DNA from: JASHVB01 sp963780805
GTDB lineage: Bacteria > Pseudomonadota > Alphaproteobacteria > Acetobacterales > Acetobacteraceae
NCBI GenBank assembly: GCA_963780805.1
Contig: CAWADP010000009.1
Coordinates: forward strand, 868,001 to 932,000
DNA length: 64,000 nt
Direction of reading: 5' to 3'
The notes under the pieces are model-generated. The model was not told the origin of the DNA, searched no databases, and was given only the letters and a program-made list of their open reading frames with translations. The stretch's first letter is position 1, and the number at the start of each line of letters is the position of its first letter. Made by a program: the position numbers and the translations under genes. Shown piece by piece: positions 43,493 to 52,672 of this stretch.

Positions 43493-45709
43493 TCACCCAA
43501 ACCTGCCGGACCGAGGGAACCCATTGGGCGGCATGCGCCCAGCCTGCCCGCGCGCGCCCAGCCAATCGCGCAAATTCGTTTCTGTGCGCACCTTGTCGCC
43601 CAGCTTCCAGTTCAGGCCCTCGACCAGCCGGAACACTTTGGCGTCCGCCATGCCGCCCTCATTGTAGCGTTGCAGTATCACGCCGGTGCCGCGCGTCATT
43701 TCCGGCACCTGGTCCAGCGGGAACACCAGCAGCTTGCGGTTGGTGCCAACCACGGCGACGTGGTCGCCTTCCGCGAGGGCGCACAGCGCGGCCTCCTCGC
43801 CAGGTCGCAAATTCAGAATCTGCTTGCCGGTGCGCTTCTCGGCCGCCAGCTCCGCGCCCGGAACGATGAAGCCGCGGCCGGAATTGGACGCAGCCAGATA
43901 CTTCGCGCCTTCGCCGGCGACGAACAGGGCGACGACGTCGTCTTCGTTGGTAAGCTCCGCGAGCAAGCGCACGGGCTGGCCGTCGCCACGGCCGCGCGGC
44001 AGGTCTCCGGCTTTCAGCGTGTAGGCACGGCCATTGGTGGCGAACAGGGTCAGGCGGTCGGTGGTGAAGCAGGGCAGCAGGCGCTTCAGCTTGTCGCCTT
44101 CCTTGAAGCGCAGCTCGTTGGGATCGGCGACCACACCACGCACGGCGCGGATCCAGCCCTTGTCGGACAGGATGACGGTTATCGCTTCGCGTTCCGCCAA
44201 TGCTTCGCTGGCCACGTCCACCGCGACCGGCGCGGCGCCCAGCTCGGTGCGGCGATCGCCCAAGGGTCCCGATCCGAATTTCACCCGCGTGGCTTCCAGT
44301 TCCTCGACGATGCGGTTCCAGCGCAGCGCTTCGTCCTTCAGCAGGGCGGCGATCTCCTTGCGCTCCTTGGTCAGGGCGCGGTGCTCCTTCTTGAGCTCCA
44401 TCTCTTCCAGGCGGCGCAATGCGCGCAACCGCATATTCAGGATCGCGTCGGCCTGCACGTCGTTCAGATCGAAGCGTGCCATCAGCGCCGGCTTCGGCTC
44501 GTCCTCATGGCGGATGATGCGGATCACCTCGTCGAGGTTGAGATAGACCAGCAGATAGCCATCCAGTACCTCGATGCGCCGGTCGATCGCCGCCAGGCGA
44601 TGCGTGTTGCGGCGGACCAGCACCTCGTGCCGATGGTCCAGCCACGCGCGCAGCACTTCCGCCAGCGACATCACCCGTGGCGTGCGCGTCTTGTCCAGCA
44701 CGTTCATGTTGAGCGGGAAGCGCGATTCCAACGCGGTGGCGCGGAACACGGTTTCCATCAGCACTTCCGGCTCGACGCCGCGAGTGCGCGGTTCCAGCAC
44801 CAGCCGGATGTTCTCGTCGCTTTCGTCGCGCGCATCGGCCAGCAGCGGCAGCTTCTTTTCTTCGAGAAGCTGGGCGATGTGCTCGATCAGCTTCGACTTC
44901 TGCACCTGATAGGGGATTTGCGTGACGACGATCTGCCAGGTGCCGTGCTTGCCGCGTTCCACTTCCCACCGGGCGCGCAGGCGGAAGCCGCCCCGGCCGG
45001 TTTCGTAAGCGGACAGGATGGCGGCGGGGTCCTCGGTCAGCACGCCGCCGGTGGGAAAATCCGGGCCGGGCATGAGGCGTAGCAGATCGGCGGTGGTGGC
45101 TTCCGGGTGCCGCACCAGATGGACCGCCGCGGCGCAGATTTCCCCCGCATTGTGCGGCGGGATCGACGTCGCCATGCCGACCGCGATGCCGGCGGCGCCG
45201 TTCGCCAGCAGGTTGGGAAACGCGCCGGGCAACACGACGGGTTCGGAATCCTCGCCGTCGTAGGTGGGGCGGAAATCGACTGCGTCCTCGTCGATGCCGG
45301 CCAGCATCGCCTTCGCGACTTCGGTCAGGCGCGCTTCGGTGTACCGCATGGCGGCGGCGTTGTCGCCATCGACATTGCCGAAATTGCCCTGGCCTTCCAC
45401 CAGCGGATAACGCGCAGCGAAATCCTGCGCCAGGCGCACAAGCGCATCGTAGATCGCCACGTCGCCATGCGGATGGAACTTGCCGATCACGTCGCCGACG
45501 ACGCGGGCGCATTTCTTGAAGCCGGCACCGGGGTCGAGCCGCAGCTGCTGCATCGCATAGATCAGCCGCCGGTGCACCGGCTTCAGCCCATCGCGCACGT
45601 CGGGCAACGAGCGCGACATGATGGTGGACAGCGCATAGGCCAGGTAGCGCTCGGACAGCGCATCCTTCAGATGCGTGTCCTCGACGCGGCCGATGGTGTC
45701 ATCCGGCAT
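43493..45709 (-). CDS. parC: DNA topoisomerase IV subunit A
   Basis: A 738-residue subunit of topoisomerase IV, which decatenates chromosomes with ParE. It starts LKDALSERYLAYALSTIMSRSLPDVRDGLKPVHRRLIY. The quinolone-determining stretch reads GKFHPHGDVAIYDALVR, and the catalytic Tyr lies in AAMRYTEARL. The C-terminal beta-propeller blades (VILSDKGWIRAV, LFATNGRAYTL, AASNSGRGF) mark ParC rather than GyrA, as the chain is short and lacks a typical GyrA box. Its start overlaps the end of recO by 11 bases. parE is not in the window. Confidence 0.93.
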   Translation of the reverse strand: MPDDTIGRVEDTHLKDALSERYLAYALSTIMSRSLPDVRDGLKPVHRRLIYAMQQLRLDPGAGFKKCARVVGDVIGKFHPHGDVAIYDALVRLAQDFAARYPLVEGQGNFGNVDGDNAAAMRYTEARLTEVAKAMLAGIDEDAVDFRPTYDGEDSEPVVLPGAFPNLLANGAAGIAVGMATSIPPHNAGEICAAAVHLVRHPEATTADLLRLMPGPDFPTGGVLTEDPAAILSAYETGRGGFRLRARWEVERGKHGTWQIVVTQIPYQVQKSKLIEHIAQLLEEKKLPLLADARDESDENIRLVLEPRTRGVEPEVLMETVFRATALESRFPLNMNVLDKTRTPRVMSLAEVLRAWLDHRHEVLVRRNTHRLAAIDRRIEVLDGYLLVYLNLDEVIRIIRHEDEPKPALMARFDLNDVQADAILNMRLRALRRLEEMELKKEHRALTKERKEIAALLKDEALRWNRIVEELEATRVKFGSGPLGDRRTELGAAPVAVDVASEALAEREAITVILSDKGWIRAVRGVVADPNELRFKEGDKLKRLLPCFTTDRLTLFATNGRAYTLKAGDLPRGRGDGQPVRLLAELTNEDDVVALFVAGEGAKYLAASNSGRGFIVPGAELAAEKRTGKQILNLRPGEEAALCALAEGDHVAVVGTNRKLLVFPLDQVPEMTRGTGVILQRYNEGGMADAKVFRLVEGLNWKLGDKVRTETNLRDWLGARGQAGRMPPNGFPRSGRFG

Positions 45710-46460
45710 TGCTGTCTCCCGGAGTCGTGGTCGATTCGTCCGCCAGTGCGGCGACGCGGTCGTATAGCATCTGGCGCGCCTGCGGCAGCGGGCGGTGCTG
45801 GGCGCCGAACGCGTCGCGCGTCAGGAAGTGGCCGGTCAGCCGCAGTCCGTCGAGCCAATCTCCCGGCGTGGCGGGCGTGTCGCCGGTCAGGAACGGCGGC
45901 AGGCGCAGCAGCCGTTCCGTCCAAATGCCGGCGGCGGCCTCGGTGACTGCTCGGCCGGTGCGCGGCGACACGAAGGCCAGGCCGGAAGTTTCGCCAGTGA
46001 CCGCGCAGGCCGTCAGGTCCAACCCGTAGCCGAGATCGGACAGCAGCACCGTCTCCCATCGGATCAGGTCGCTCAGCATGACGGCGCCGCGTGGCAGGTG
46101 CGCGACCAGTCGCACCAGGCCGTGAAACACGCGCGGATGTTGCTCGCGTTCCGGCAATGCGCCTTCCGCGACGGCGCACACCGCCGATAGCATCGCCAGC
46201 GCCAGCGCATCGTCCATGACGGCGGCGGCGCCGGCATGGATCATCTCGGCACTGAAGCTGCCGAGTTGGTCGGCGAGCCGCGCCACCCACCGCACCTGCG
46301 CCAGATTGCCCGGCTGCCACAGCGCCGCCTGCGCGCGCGAGCCGCCGCCGCGGGCGAGGCCGCGATGCAGGCCCTGGTCCTCGGTCATCACCGTGGCGAT
46401 CGCGTCGCCCTCACCGTAGGGGCGCGCGTCCAGCACGATGGCGGGCGCTTCCCAATCCAT
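45699..46460 (-). CDS. recO: DNA repair protein RecO
   Basis: 253 residues. RecO helps RecR load RecA on SSB-coated DNA during gap repair. The N-terminal OB-fold reads MDWEAPAIVLDARPYGEGDA, VMTEDQGLHRGLARGG; the helical C-terminal part includes RWETVLLSDLGYGLDLTACA and ends LTGHFLTRDAFG, all family-typical. The alphaproteobacterial Cys zinc cluster is reduced to a single Cys in TACAVTG. It is upstream of, and overlaps, parC on the same strand. Confidence 0.9.
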   Translation of the reverse strand: MDWEAPAIVLDARPYGEGDAIATVMTEDQGLHRGLARGGGSRAQAALWQPGNLAQVRWVARLADQLGSFSAEMIHAGAAAVMDDALALAMLSAVCAVAEGALPEREQHPRVFHGLVRLVAHLPRGAVMLSDLIRWETVLLSDLGYGLDLTACAVTGETSGLAFVSPRTGRAVTEAAAGIWTERLLRLPPFLTGDTPATPGDWLDGLRLTGHFLTRDAFGAQHRPLPQARQMLYDRVAALADESTTTPGDSNAG

Positions 46461-46487
46461 GCGTTCAGCCCGTTTGGCGGCGTGCGG

Positions 46488-46823
46488 TCAGAGCCAGTGG
46501 AAGCCGTGCGCCATCACGCCGAGCAAGGCGCTGAAGCCACCCAGCATGATGCCCAGCAACCAGCGGAAGTCCGCCCTGTGTTCCGCAGCCAGCGCACGTT
46601 GATCGGCAGCCAGCGCACGTTGATCGACGGCGAGCAGGTCGATCCGGCGCCCCAAGCGGTCTTCCAGCATGCGAAATTCCGCCCGCTGCGCTTCCATCCC
46701 GCGCATGATCTGCGCGAGACCCTCGGTTGTCGTTCGCGCGATCTGCTCCAGCACGGCGACGCGGCTTTCCATGTCGCCAGGATACCGGCCGGGGCCGGTC
46801 GGATCAACCGGCAGGTCGGGCAT
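46488..46823 (-). CDS. Small coiled-coil membrane protein, tandem copy a
   Basis: 111 residues, first of four paralogues: MPDLPVDPTGPGRYPGDMES, a helical segment (VAVLEQIARTTTEGLAQIMRG), then three copies of the heptad LAADQRA, and a C-terminal membrane helix (RWLLGIMLGGFSALLGVMAHG) ending FHWL. The layout recalls XhlA-like or DUF1640-like proteins: a coiled-coil stalk anchored by a C-terminal helix. Function unknown. Confidence 0.8.
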   Translation of the reverse strand: MPDLPVDPTGPGRYPGDMESRVAVLEQIARTTTEGLAQIMRGMEAQRAEFRMLEDRLGRRIDLLAVDQRALAADQRALAAEHRADFRWLLGIMLGGFSALLGVMAHGFHWL

Positions 46824-46912
46824 GACGCCGCTCCATCAGCATTGCCGGAGTATGCCCGCAACTTATGAAGAAATCGCTAAGCGGGCAGCATGCGCGCGTA
46901 TGCGGAAGCGGG

Positions 46913-47176
46913 CTACAGCCAGTGGAAGCCGTGCGCCATCACGCCGAGCAAAGCGCTGAAGCCACCCAGCATGACGCCCAGCAACCAGCGGAAGTCCGCC
47001 CTGTGTTCCGCAGCCAGCGCACGTTGATCGGCGGCGAGCAGGTCGATCCGGCGCCCCAAGCGGTCTTCCAGCGCGCGAAATTCTGCCCGTTGCCCTTCGA
47101 TCCCGCGCACGATCTGCGCGAGACACTCGGTCGTCGTTCGCGCGATCTGCTCCAGCACGGCGACGCGGCTTTCCAT
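46913..47176 (-). CDS. Small coiled-coil membrane protein, tandem copy b (damaged N-terminus)
   Basis: The second paralogue, with two LAADQRA-type heptads and the same membrane helix. The equivalent of the normal start (ATG at 47228, MPDLPV) now hits a TGA after six codons, because of one extra A in tcaaaccgg compared with the other copies. The intact part starts at MESRVAVLEQ (47176). A TTG at 47266 would also give an open frame of 117 residues. It may be a decaying copy. Confidence 0.65.
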   Translation of the reverse strand: MESRVAVLEQIARTTTECLAQIVRGIEGQRAEFRALEDRLGRRIDLLAADQRALAAEHRADFRWLLGVMLGGFSALLGVMAHGFHWL

Positions 47177-47317
47177 GTCGCCAGGATACCGGCCGGGGCC
47201 GGCTGAATCAAACCGGCAGGTCGGGCATGACGCCGCTCCATCAGCGTTGCCGGAATATGCCCGCAACTTATGAAGAAATCGCTAAGCGGGCAGCATGCGC
47301 GCGTATGCGGAAGCGCG

Positions 47318-47632
47318 CTACAGCCAGTGGAAGCCGTGCGCCATTACGCCGAGCATTGCGCCGAAGGCCCCCAGCAGCGTGGTAAATCCGGCCAGCATGA
47401 CGCCGAGCAACCAGCGGAAATCGGCGCGCTGGTCTGCCGCCAATAGGTCCATCCGGCGCTCCAACCGATCCTGCATCGTGCGGAACTCTGCCCGCTGCGC
47501 TTCCATCCCGCGCACGATTTGCGCGAGACCCTCGGTCGTCGTTCGCGCGATCTGCTCCAGCACGGCGACGCGGCTTTCCATGTCGCCAGGATACCGGCCG
47601 GGGCCGGTCGGATCAACCGGCAGGTCGGGCAT
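47318..47632 (-). CDS. Small coiled-coil membrane protein, tandem copy c
   Basis: The third paralogue, 104 residues, with a single LAADQRA heptad before DFRWLLGVMLAGF. Its membrane segment is longer than in copies a and b by seven residues (LLGAFGAMLGVMAHG), as in copy d. Start MPDLPVDPTG as in copy a, with GGAG upstream. Confidence 0.8.
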   Translation of the reverse strand: MPDLPVDPTGPGRYPGDMESRVAVLEQIARTTTEGLAQIVRGMEAQRAEFRTMQDRLERRMDLLAADQRADFRWLLGVMLAGFTTLLGAFGAMLGVMAHGFHWL

Positions 47633-47720
47633 GACGCCGCTCCATCAGCATTGCCGGAATATGCCCGCAACTTATGAAGAAATCGCTAAGCCGGCAGCAT
47701 GCGCGCGTATGCGGACGCGG

Positions 47721-48119
47721 CTACAGCCAGTGGAAGCCGTGCGCCATCACGCCAAGCATTGCGCCGAAGGCTCCCAGCAGCATCGTGAAGCCAGCCAGCA
47801 TGACGCCGAGCAACCAGCGGAAGTCCGCCCTCTGTTCCGTTGCCAGCGCGCGTTGATCGGCTGCCAGCGCGCGTTGATCGGCTGCCAGCGAGCGTAGATC
47901 GGCTGCGAGTGCCTCTTGCTTGGCAGCGAGCATGTCCATTCGCCGTTCCAGCTGGTCCTGCTGAGCGCGGAACTCTGCCCGCAGCACTTCCATCCCGCGC
48001 ACGATTTGCGCAAGACCCTCGGTCGTCGTTCGCGCGATCTGCTCCAGTACAGCGACGCGGCTTTCCATATCCGCAGGATACCGGCTGGGGCCGCTCGGTT
48101 CAACAGGCAGGTCCGGCAT
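47721..48119 (-). CDS. Small coiled-coil membrane protein, tandem copy d
   Basis: The fourth and longest paralogue, 132 residues with five heptads (LAAKQEA, LAADLRS, LAADQRA, LAADQRA, LATEQRA) before the membrane helix DFRWLLGVMLAGFTMLLGAF. The start at MPDLPVEPSG (48119) matches copies a and c; the frame extends further upstream without support. It is divergent from the large hydrolase gene. Confidence 0.8.
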   Translation of the reverse strand: MPDLPVEPSGPSRYPADMESRVAVLEQIARTTTEGLAQIVRGMEVLRAEFRAQQDQLERRMDMLAAKQEALAADLRSLAADQRALAADQRALATEQRADFRWLLGVMLAGFTMLLGAFGAMLGVMAHGFHWL

Positions 48120-48235
48120 GGCATCATTCCAACCAGGCACGGCCGGCAATATATCGCCGGAAAGATGAACAAATTGCCAAGCCCGCCGCCTGGACCCACA
48201 CTCGCGGTCCGGATCGGCGCGGGAGACCACGACAG

Positions 48236-50266
48236 ATGACCAACCGGATCGAGTTTCGCATCACCGACCGCCGACCCTTCGCCGACGGTGTATCGTTCGG
48301 CGACGTCGGCCCCTATGAACGACTGTCCGGCCGCGTGCACCTGGCCGTGGATCCGCGGGCGCCGGCGCAACGCGACGTGGTCGATCTCGACAAGGCGGCG
48401 CGCGGCGCTGACGGCCTGGTGCATTGCGCGGCCGACTGCATGATCCTCAAGCCGGTCGATCTCGCGCGCGGCAACCGGCGCTTGTTCTATGACTACGGCA
48501 ACCGCGGCCACAAGCGCGCACCGCAGTTCTTCAACGACGCGCTGCACAGCAACGATCCGCACAGCATGGCGCATGCCGGCAACGGCTTCTTCATGCGCCG
48601 CGGCTATTGCGTGCTCTGGGTGGCGTGGGAGGGTGACCTGCTGCCGGGCGGCGGCCGCATGGTGTTCGACGTCCCGGAGGCGCGCAACGACGATTGCTCA
48701 CCCATATCCGGCACGATCCGCGTCGAGTACCTGGCCGACGTGCCAGGCATCACCTGCTTCCCGCTCAGCGGCCGCATCGCGGCGCATAGTTTCCCTACCG
48801 CCTCGCGCGACACCACGCGCGCCACGCTGACGCGCCGCCGCTATCCCTACGACCCGCCGGAGGTCATCCCACCCGACCAATGGCAGTTTGCCGCCACCGA
48901 ATCCGGCATGGGCGGCGAGACCGGCACACCGGAACAAGCCGTGGTGCCGTCCGACCGCCATGTCTATCTGCCGGGCGGTTTCAAGCCCGGCTGGATCTAT
49001 GAACTGCTTTACACCGCGACGGATCCGAAGGTGATGGGCCTCGGGCATGTCATCGTGCGTGATGCCATCAGTTTCTTGAAATACGACCGCGGCGGCGCCA
49101 ACCCGCTGCAAGGCGTGGAGAAGGCGTATGCCTGGGGCCGCTCTCAGACCGGCCGCTGCCTGCGCGATTTCGTCTATCGCGGGTTCAATGCCGATGCGCA
49201 GGGCCGGCGCGTGTTCGATGGCGTGATGCCGCATGTCGCGGGCGCCGGGCGTAAATGGCTGAACCATCGTTTTGCCAGCCCCATCGTCTCCGGCGGGCAG
49301 CAATATGAAGATCATTTCAACATCGCCGACAGCTTTCCGTTCTCCTACGCCTGGTCGCGCGATCACCACACCGGGCGCGAGGACGCCATCCTCAAGCGGC
49401 CGGACACCGATCCATTGGTGATCCATACCCAGACATCCACTGAATACTGGGTGCGCCGAGGCTCCCTGGTACACACCGACACCGAGGGCAACGACCTGAA
49501 GCAGCCCGATACGGTGCGCGTCTATCTGTGGGCCAGTTCGCAGCATTTCGCCGATCCCCGGCCCAAGACGCCCGTGCTCGGCATCGGCCAGAATCTGCCC
49601 AATGTCGTTTCCACCTCCATGCTGTTCCGCGCCATGCTGGACGCGCTGGACCGCTGGGCGACCGACGGCACCTCGCCGCCCGCCAGCCGCATCCCGACCC
49701 GCGCCGACGGCACGCTGGTCGATATCGCCGAGTGGCGCAGCCGCTTCCCGGCGATTCCGGGCGTCGCCACGCCGCGCACGCCCAACCCGCTGCCATTGCT
49801 CGACTTCGGACCGGATGTGGAACATGGCATCCTGCGCGAGCCGCCGGTGCTGGTGCCCGGCGGCAACGCACCGGGGGCGCCGGGCAAGACGTATATCGTT
49901 CAGGTGCCGGCGGTTGACCGGGACGGCAACGACGTCCCGGGCGTGCGTGCCCCGATGGTGGCGGCGCCGCTCGGCACCTATACCGGCTGGAACCCGCGGG
50001 CGCGCGGCTTCGGCCATGGCATGCAGCTTCGGTTCGAGGGCAGCTACATCCCGTTCGCCGAAACCGCGGCTGAATGCGCGGCAACCGGCGATCCGCGGCC
50101 GGCGATTCTGCAACGCTATCCCGACAAGCGTGCCTATGTCGCTGCCGTCGTCGCAGCGGCGCAGGAGCTCGTGGCGCAGGGGTTGATGCTGCAGGAGGAC
50201 GTCGAACGTTGCGCCACCGCTGCCGCCGATTGGGGCCGTCCGCGGCACGTCGTATCGCTGGAGTAG
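48236..50266 (+). CDS. Large alpha/beta hydrolase-domain protein (uncharacterised family)
   Basis: 676 residues, matching a family of long hydrolase-like proteins known only as 'alpha/beta hydrolase domain'. It begins RIEFRITDRRPFADGVSFGDVGPYERLSGRVH. The central part holds GWIYELLYTATDPKVMGLG and the nucleophile-like AYAWGRSQTGRCLRDFVYRG; later come HVAGAGRKWLNHRF, HTQTSTEYW (acid region) and ASSQHFADP (possible His). GGGAG precedes the ATG. No signal peptide. Substrate unknown; close relatives are often near aromatic or terpenoid catabolism genes. Confidence 0.85.
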   Translation: MTNRIEFRITDRRPFADGVSFGDVGPYERLSGRVHLAVDPRAPAQRDVVDLDKAARGADGLVHCAADCMILKPVDLARGNRRLFYDYGNRGHKRAPQFFNDALHSNDPHSMAHAGNGFFMRRGYCVLWVAWEGDLLPGGGRMVFDVPEARNDDCSPISGTIRVEYLADVPGITCFPLSGRIAAHSFPTASRDTTRATLTRRRYPYDPPEVIPPDQWQFAATESGMGGETGTPEQAVVPSDRHVYLPGGFKPGWIYELLYTATDPKVMGLGHVIVRDAISFLKYDRGGANPLQGVEKAYAWGRSQTGRCLRDFVYRGFNADAQGRRVFDGVMPHVAGAGRKWLNHRFASPIVSGGQQYEDHFNIADSFPFSYAWSRDHHTGREDAILKRPDTDPLVIHTQTSTEYWVRRGSLVHTDTEGNDLKQPDTVRVYLWASSQHFADPRPKTPVLGIGQNLPNVVSTSMLFRAMLDALDRWATDGTSPPASRIPTRADGTLVDIAEWRSRFPAIPGVATPRTPNPLPLLDFGPDVEHGILREPPVLVPGGNAPGAPGKTYIVQVPAVDRDGNDVPGVRAPMVAAPLGTYTGWNPRARGFGHGMQLRFEGSYIPFAETAAECAATGDPRPAILQRYPDKRAYVAAVVAAAQELVAQGLMLQEDVERCATAAADWGRPRHVVSLE

Positions 50267-50287
50267 TGTCCTGTGATTGCGACCGCC

Positions 50288-50371
50288 TGTCATTGCGAGC
50301 GCACCGAAGCGATCTCCCGCGAGTGACGTGCGTACTCTCCGGGAGATTGCTTCGCTGCGCTCGCAATGACA
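50288..50371. repeat. Family A palindrome, best-preserved copy
   Basis: Near-perfect inverted repeat: left arm tgtcattgcgagcgcaccga and agcgatctccc at 50288-50318, right arm gggagattgcttcgctgcgc and tcgcaatgaca at 50341-50371, with a loop containing gagtgacgtgcgtactctcc. It lies between the convergent hydrolase and MFS genes and could form a bidirectional terminator. Confidence 0.92.
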
Positions 50372-50444
50372 GTCGGGCCGACGATGCTGCCGCGGACCGA
50401 TGCACTGATGGCATTCACCGCCGACGGATGCGCCGCCGGCAGCA

Positions 50445-51710
50445 TCACCGCGCGTTGGCCGGCGCTTCCCTCGGCCACAGCGCCGCTCGCCAATGCAGCC
50501 CGATCGCCAGGGTCAGCAGCGCCCCGACGGTTGCCAGCAATGAGATCGCCGGTGCAAACCCCAACGCGTCGATCAACGCCCCAGCCAGCATCAGCCCCAG
50601 CGGCAGGCCGTAGATCGCCATCATCCGCAGCCCCATCACCCGGCCGCGGAAGCGCTCGTCCGCGCCGTAGAGCAACAGCACGGACATCGGCACCAGGCTC
50701 AGGTTCTGCGCCAGGCCTGCCAGCAGCAGCAACGCGCGGCCATGCGCGGCGTCGGGCATGTGGGCGAACACCAGCAGCATGGCGTACCACGCCAGCGCGA
50801 AGCCCAGCATCATGCGTGCCGGCCTGATGGCGCGCCCCGCCACGCTGACAATGACGGAGCCGAGCAAGGAGCCGGTGGCGAAGCTCGCCACCAGATAGCC
50901 AAGACCGGTCTGGTCCACGTGATAGACCTTCTCTGCCACATAGGGCAGCAGCCCGCTGGTCAGTGGGTAGGCTGTGAGATTAACCAGGAAGGCCAGCAAG
51001 AGTGCCGCCAGCGACGCGGAGTTGGCCCACACATAGGCCAGCCCCGCGCGCATATCCCGCAAGAATGCGAAATCGGACGCCGTCTCCACGAAGCGGCGCG
51101 GCGCGCCGGTGCCCAGGGTCAGCGCGAACCCGGCGATATAGACCAGCGCGATGCACAGATAGGCCGGTCCCATACCCAACGCGGCGAACAACGCGGAGCC
51201 GGTCAGCGGCCCGGCGATGCGCGCAGCATCGCCGGTGATGCGGGACGCTCCCATGGCGCCGACCAGGCGCTCCGTGGGGATGGTCTCGGCGACCAGCGCA
51301 CCGCGCATCGCGAGGTCGGAGGGCCGCACCAACCCGGCCCCCGCGGCCAGCACCATCACGGCGGTGGGGTTGAGCCAGCCGGAGAAGGCGAGCGTGGCGA
51401 TGGTGGCGGCCAGGGTCGCATACACGGCACGCATGGCGCACAGCACGTTGCGATGCCCCAGCCGGTCGCCCGCCAGGCCGATCATCGGCGCGAGCAGCGT
51501 GCCGAAATATTGCAGCGAGGCGAACAGGGTCAGCAGCAGGACCGAGCCGGTGGAGACGAGGACGTACCAGCCGAGGATGACGTTCTCCATCTCCCCGCCC
51601 CAGGAGGTGATCAGGTCCGCCGGCCACTGGAACCGGAAGCTGCGGACCTGGAACGGCGCGAGCGGAGAGCTGCGCAATACGGCATGCGCAACGGGCCGGC
51701 TGAAGGACAC
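50445..51710 (-). CDS. MFS transporter, drug/lipid-type (enterobactin exporter-like)
   Basis: A 421-residue inner-membrane protein with about 12 helices, similar in layout to the EntS/MFS_3 group: FQVRSFRFQWPADLITSWGGEMENVILGWYVL at the N-terminus, LAGDRLGHRNVLCAMR as motif A, GLVRPSDLAMRGALVAE, and VLLLYGADERFRGRVMGLRM in the second half. It probably exports a small molecule. No regulator adjoins. Confidence 0.85.
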   Translation of the reverse strand: MSFSRPVAHAVLRSSPLAPFQVRSFRFQWPADLITSWGGEMENVILGWYVLVSTGSVLLLTLFASLQYFGTLLAPMIGLAGDRLGHRNVLCAMRAVYATLAATIATLAFSGWLNPTAVMVLAAGAGLVRPSDLAMRGALVAETIPTERLVGAMGASRITGDAARIAGPLTGSALFAALGMGPAYLCIALVYIAGFALTLGTGAPRRFVETASDFAFLRDMRAGLAYVWANSASLAALLLAFLVNLTAYPLTSGLLPYVAEKVYHVDQTGLGYLVASFATGSLLGSVIVSVAGRAIRPARMMLGFALAWYAMLLVFAHMPDAAHGRALLLLAGLAQNLSLVPMSVLLLYGADERFRGRVMGLRMMAIYGLPLGLMLAGALIDALGFAPAISLLATVGALLTLAIGLHWRAALWPREAPANAR

Positions 51711-51817
51711 TCTGGACGTTTCCCGCTTTTGTCAGCCTCTCCCGCGCGATGCCCGGGATCGGTCATTGCGCATAGCGCGTTGGATGCCGGCGTAACAAGA
51801 GCCGGCCCCAGGGCAAC

Positions 51818-51860
51818 AAGCCGGGCCAACCAAGCCGGGCCAACCAAGCCGGGCCCGGTG
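51818..51860. repeat. 14-bp tandem repeat
   Basis: Three consecutive units of aaccaagccgggcc, preceded by a partial unit, lie in the gap between the DUF3830 gene stop and the MFS transporter start, both on the minus strand. Confidence 0.85.
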
Positions 51861-51866
51861 AACGCA

Positions 51867-52286
51867 TCAGGCGCCGAACACGATCTCCTGCGCGCCTTCC
51901 CACAGCACTTTCCTGCCAAGCGCCGCCAGGTTCTCGGCGCCGGCTTCGACCGTCAGGAAGTGGTTGCCGGCGAGCACACCCACCTTGCTCGCGAACTGCA
52001 CGGCGCCGTAGGCGAGCAGGATCTCGGTTTCGCTGATGCCGCCGGGATACAGGAGGATTTGGCCGGGGGCCGGATAGCTGGTGTGGTTCTCATAGCCCAG
52101 GTCGAAATTGAAATCCCCGAGGGGTATCCAGCATGCCTCGCCGCTCCAGCGCACGTGGATGATGCGCTGGCGGTAGGGCAGCAACGCCCGGAAGGCAGCG
52201 CAGGTCTTCGGCGCGGCGGCGTCCTCGAAGCGTGCGGTGAAACGGAATGGGCCGGCGGCGATGTCGATCGTTGCCATCCCGGTCAT
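51867..52286 (-). CDS. DUF3830 family protein (cyclophilin-like fold)
   Basis: 139 residues. FRFTARFEDAAAPKTCAAFRALLPYRQRIIHVRWSGEACWIPLG is the DUF3830 signature, a small barrel related to cyclophilin/TM1367 folds. It ends in FLTVEAGAENLAALGRKVLWEG. Members often sit near amino-acid or amidase genes, and their role is not known. The start could be 52286 or the Met three codons later. Confidence 0.85.
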   Translation of the reverse strand: MTGMATIDIAAGPFRFTARFEDAAAPKTCAAFRALLPYRQRIIHVRWSGEACWIPLGDFNFDLGYENHTSYPAPGQILLYPGGISETEILLAYGAVQFASKVGVLAGNHFLTVEAGAENLAALGRKVLWEGAQEIVFGA

Positions 52287-52672
52287 GCCGCCCGCACGCC
52301 GCGATACGCCAGGCTGCCGGTCGTCGCACGCATCTTACTCCCCATCGCATCGCTTCCCTTGGCTGCGTCCATTCGAATGACCATGACGCCGCAAAAGAGC
52401 AGGGGAGTCCACTGACGGACCGCACCCTGGTACGACCGCGGTTTTCCCGCACGAAGGCGCATCACGAACTTTTCACTTTTTCCAGCCGACGGAACGAATG
52501 ACAAGGCGGATATCCTACCCATGCCAGGGGCACCGCTGGCGAAGGAGCACGTGGTGGACTCCAACGTCCCGAACATTGCCGCTGGTCGCTATGTCTTACC
52601 ACGTCTCCAGCGGTCGGTGATCATCGCAGACGGTGCGCCGTGTTGAGGGGGAGCCTGTCCCGAACAACCTTC
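52287..52672. other. Gene-free gap before cyoA
   Basis: 386 bases between divergent genes. It holds no convincing open frame and no strong inverted repeat. Base composition drops in GC around 52460-52510 and 52660-52690, so promoters for cyoA and for the DUF3830 gene are likely here, but no clear -35/-10 pair can be asserted. Confidence 0.5.

Larger units (their letters stand above)
46490..48130. repeat. Four tandem ~0.4-kb repeat units carrying one small gene each
   Basis: The common segment agtggaagccgtgcgccat occurs at 46496, 46921, 47326 and 47729, spacings 425, 405 and 403 bases. The spacers share ttatgaagaaatcgctaagc and flanks. The units differ mainly by 21-bp insertions or deletions, which change the heptad number in the encoded proteins. 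Confidence 0.93.

Noticed and set aside
46490..48130. Tandem repeat block as an assembly duplication
   Set aside because: Copies differ by many point changes and by whole heptads, so they are real diverged paralogues; exact duplication would be identical.
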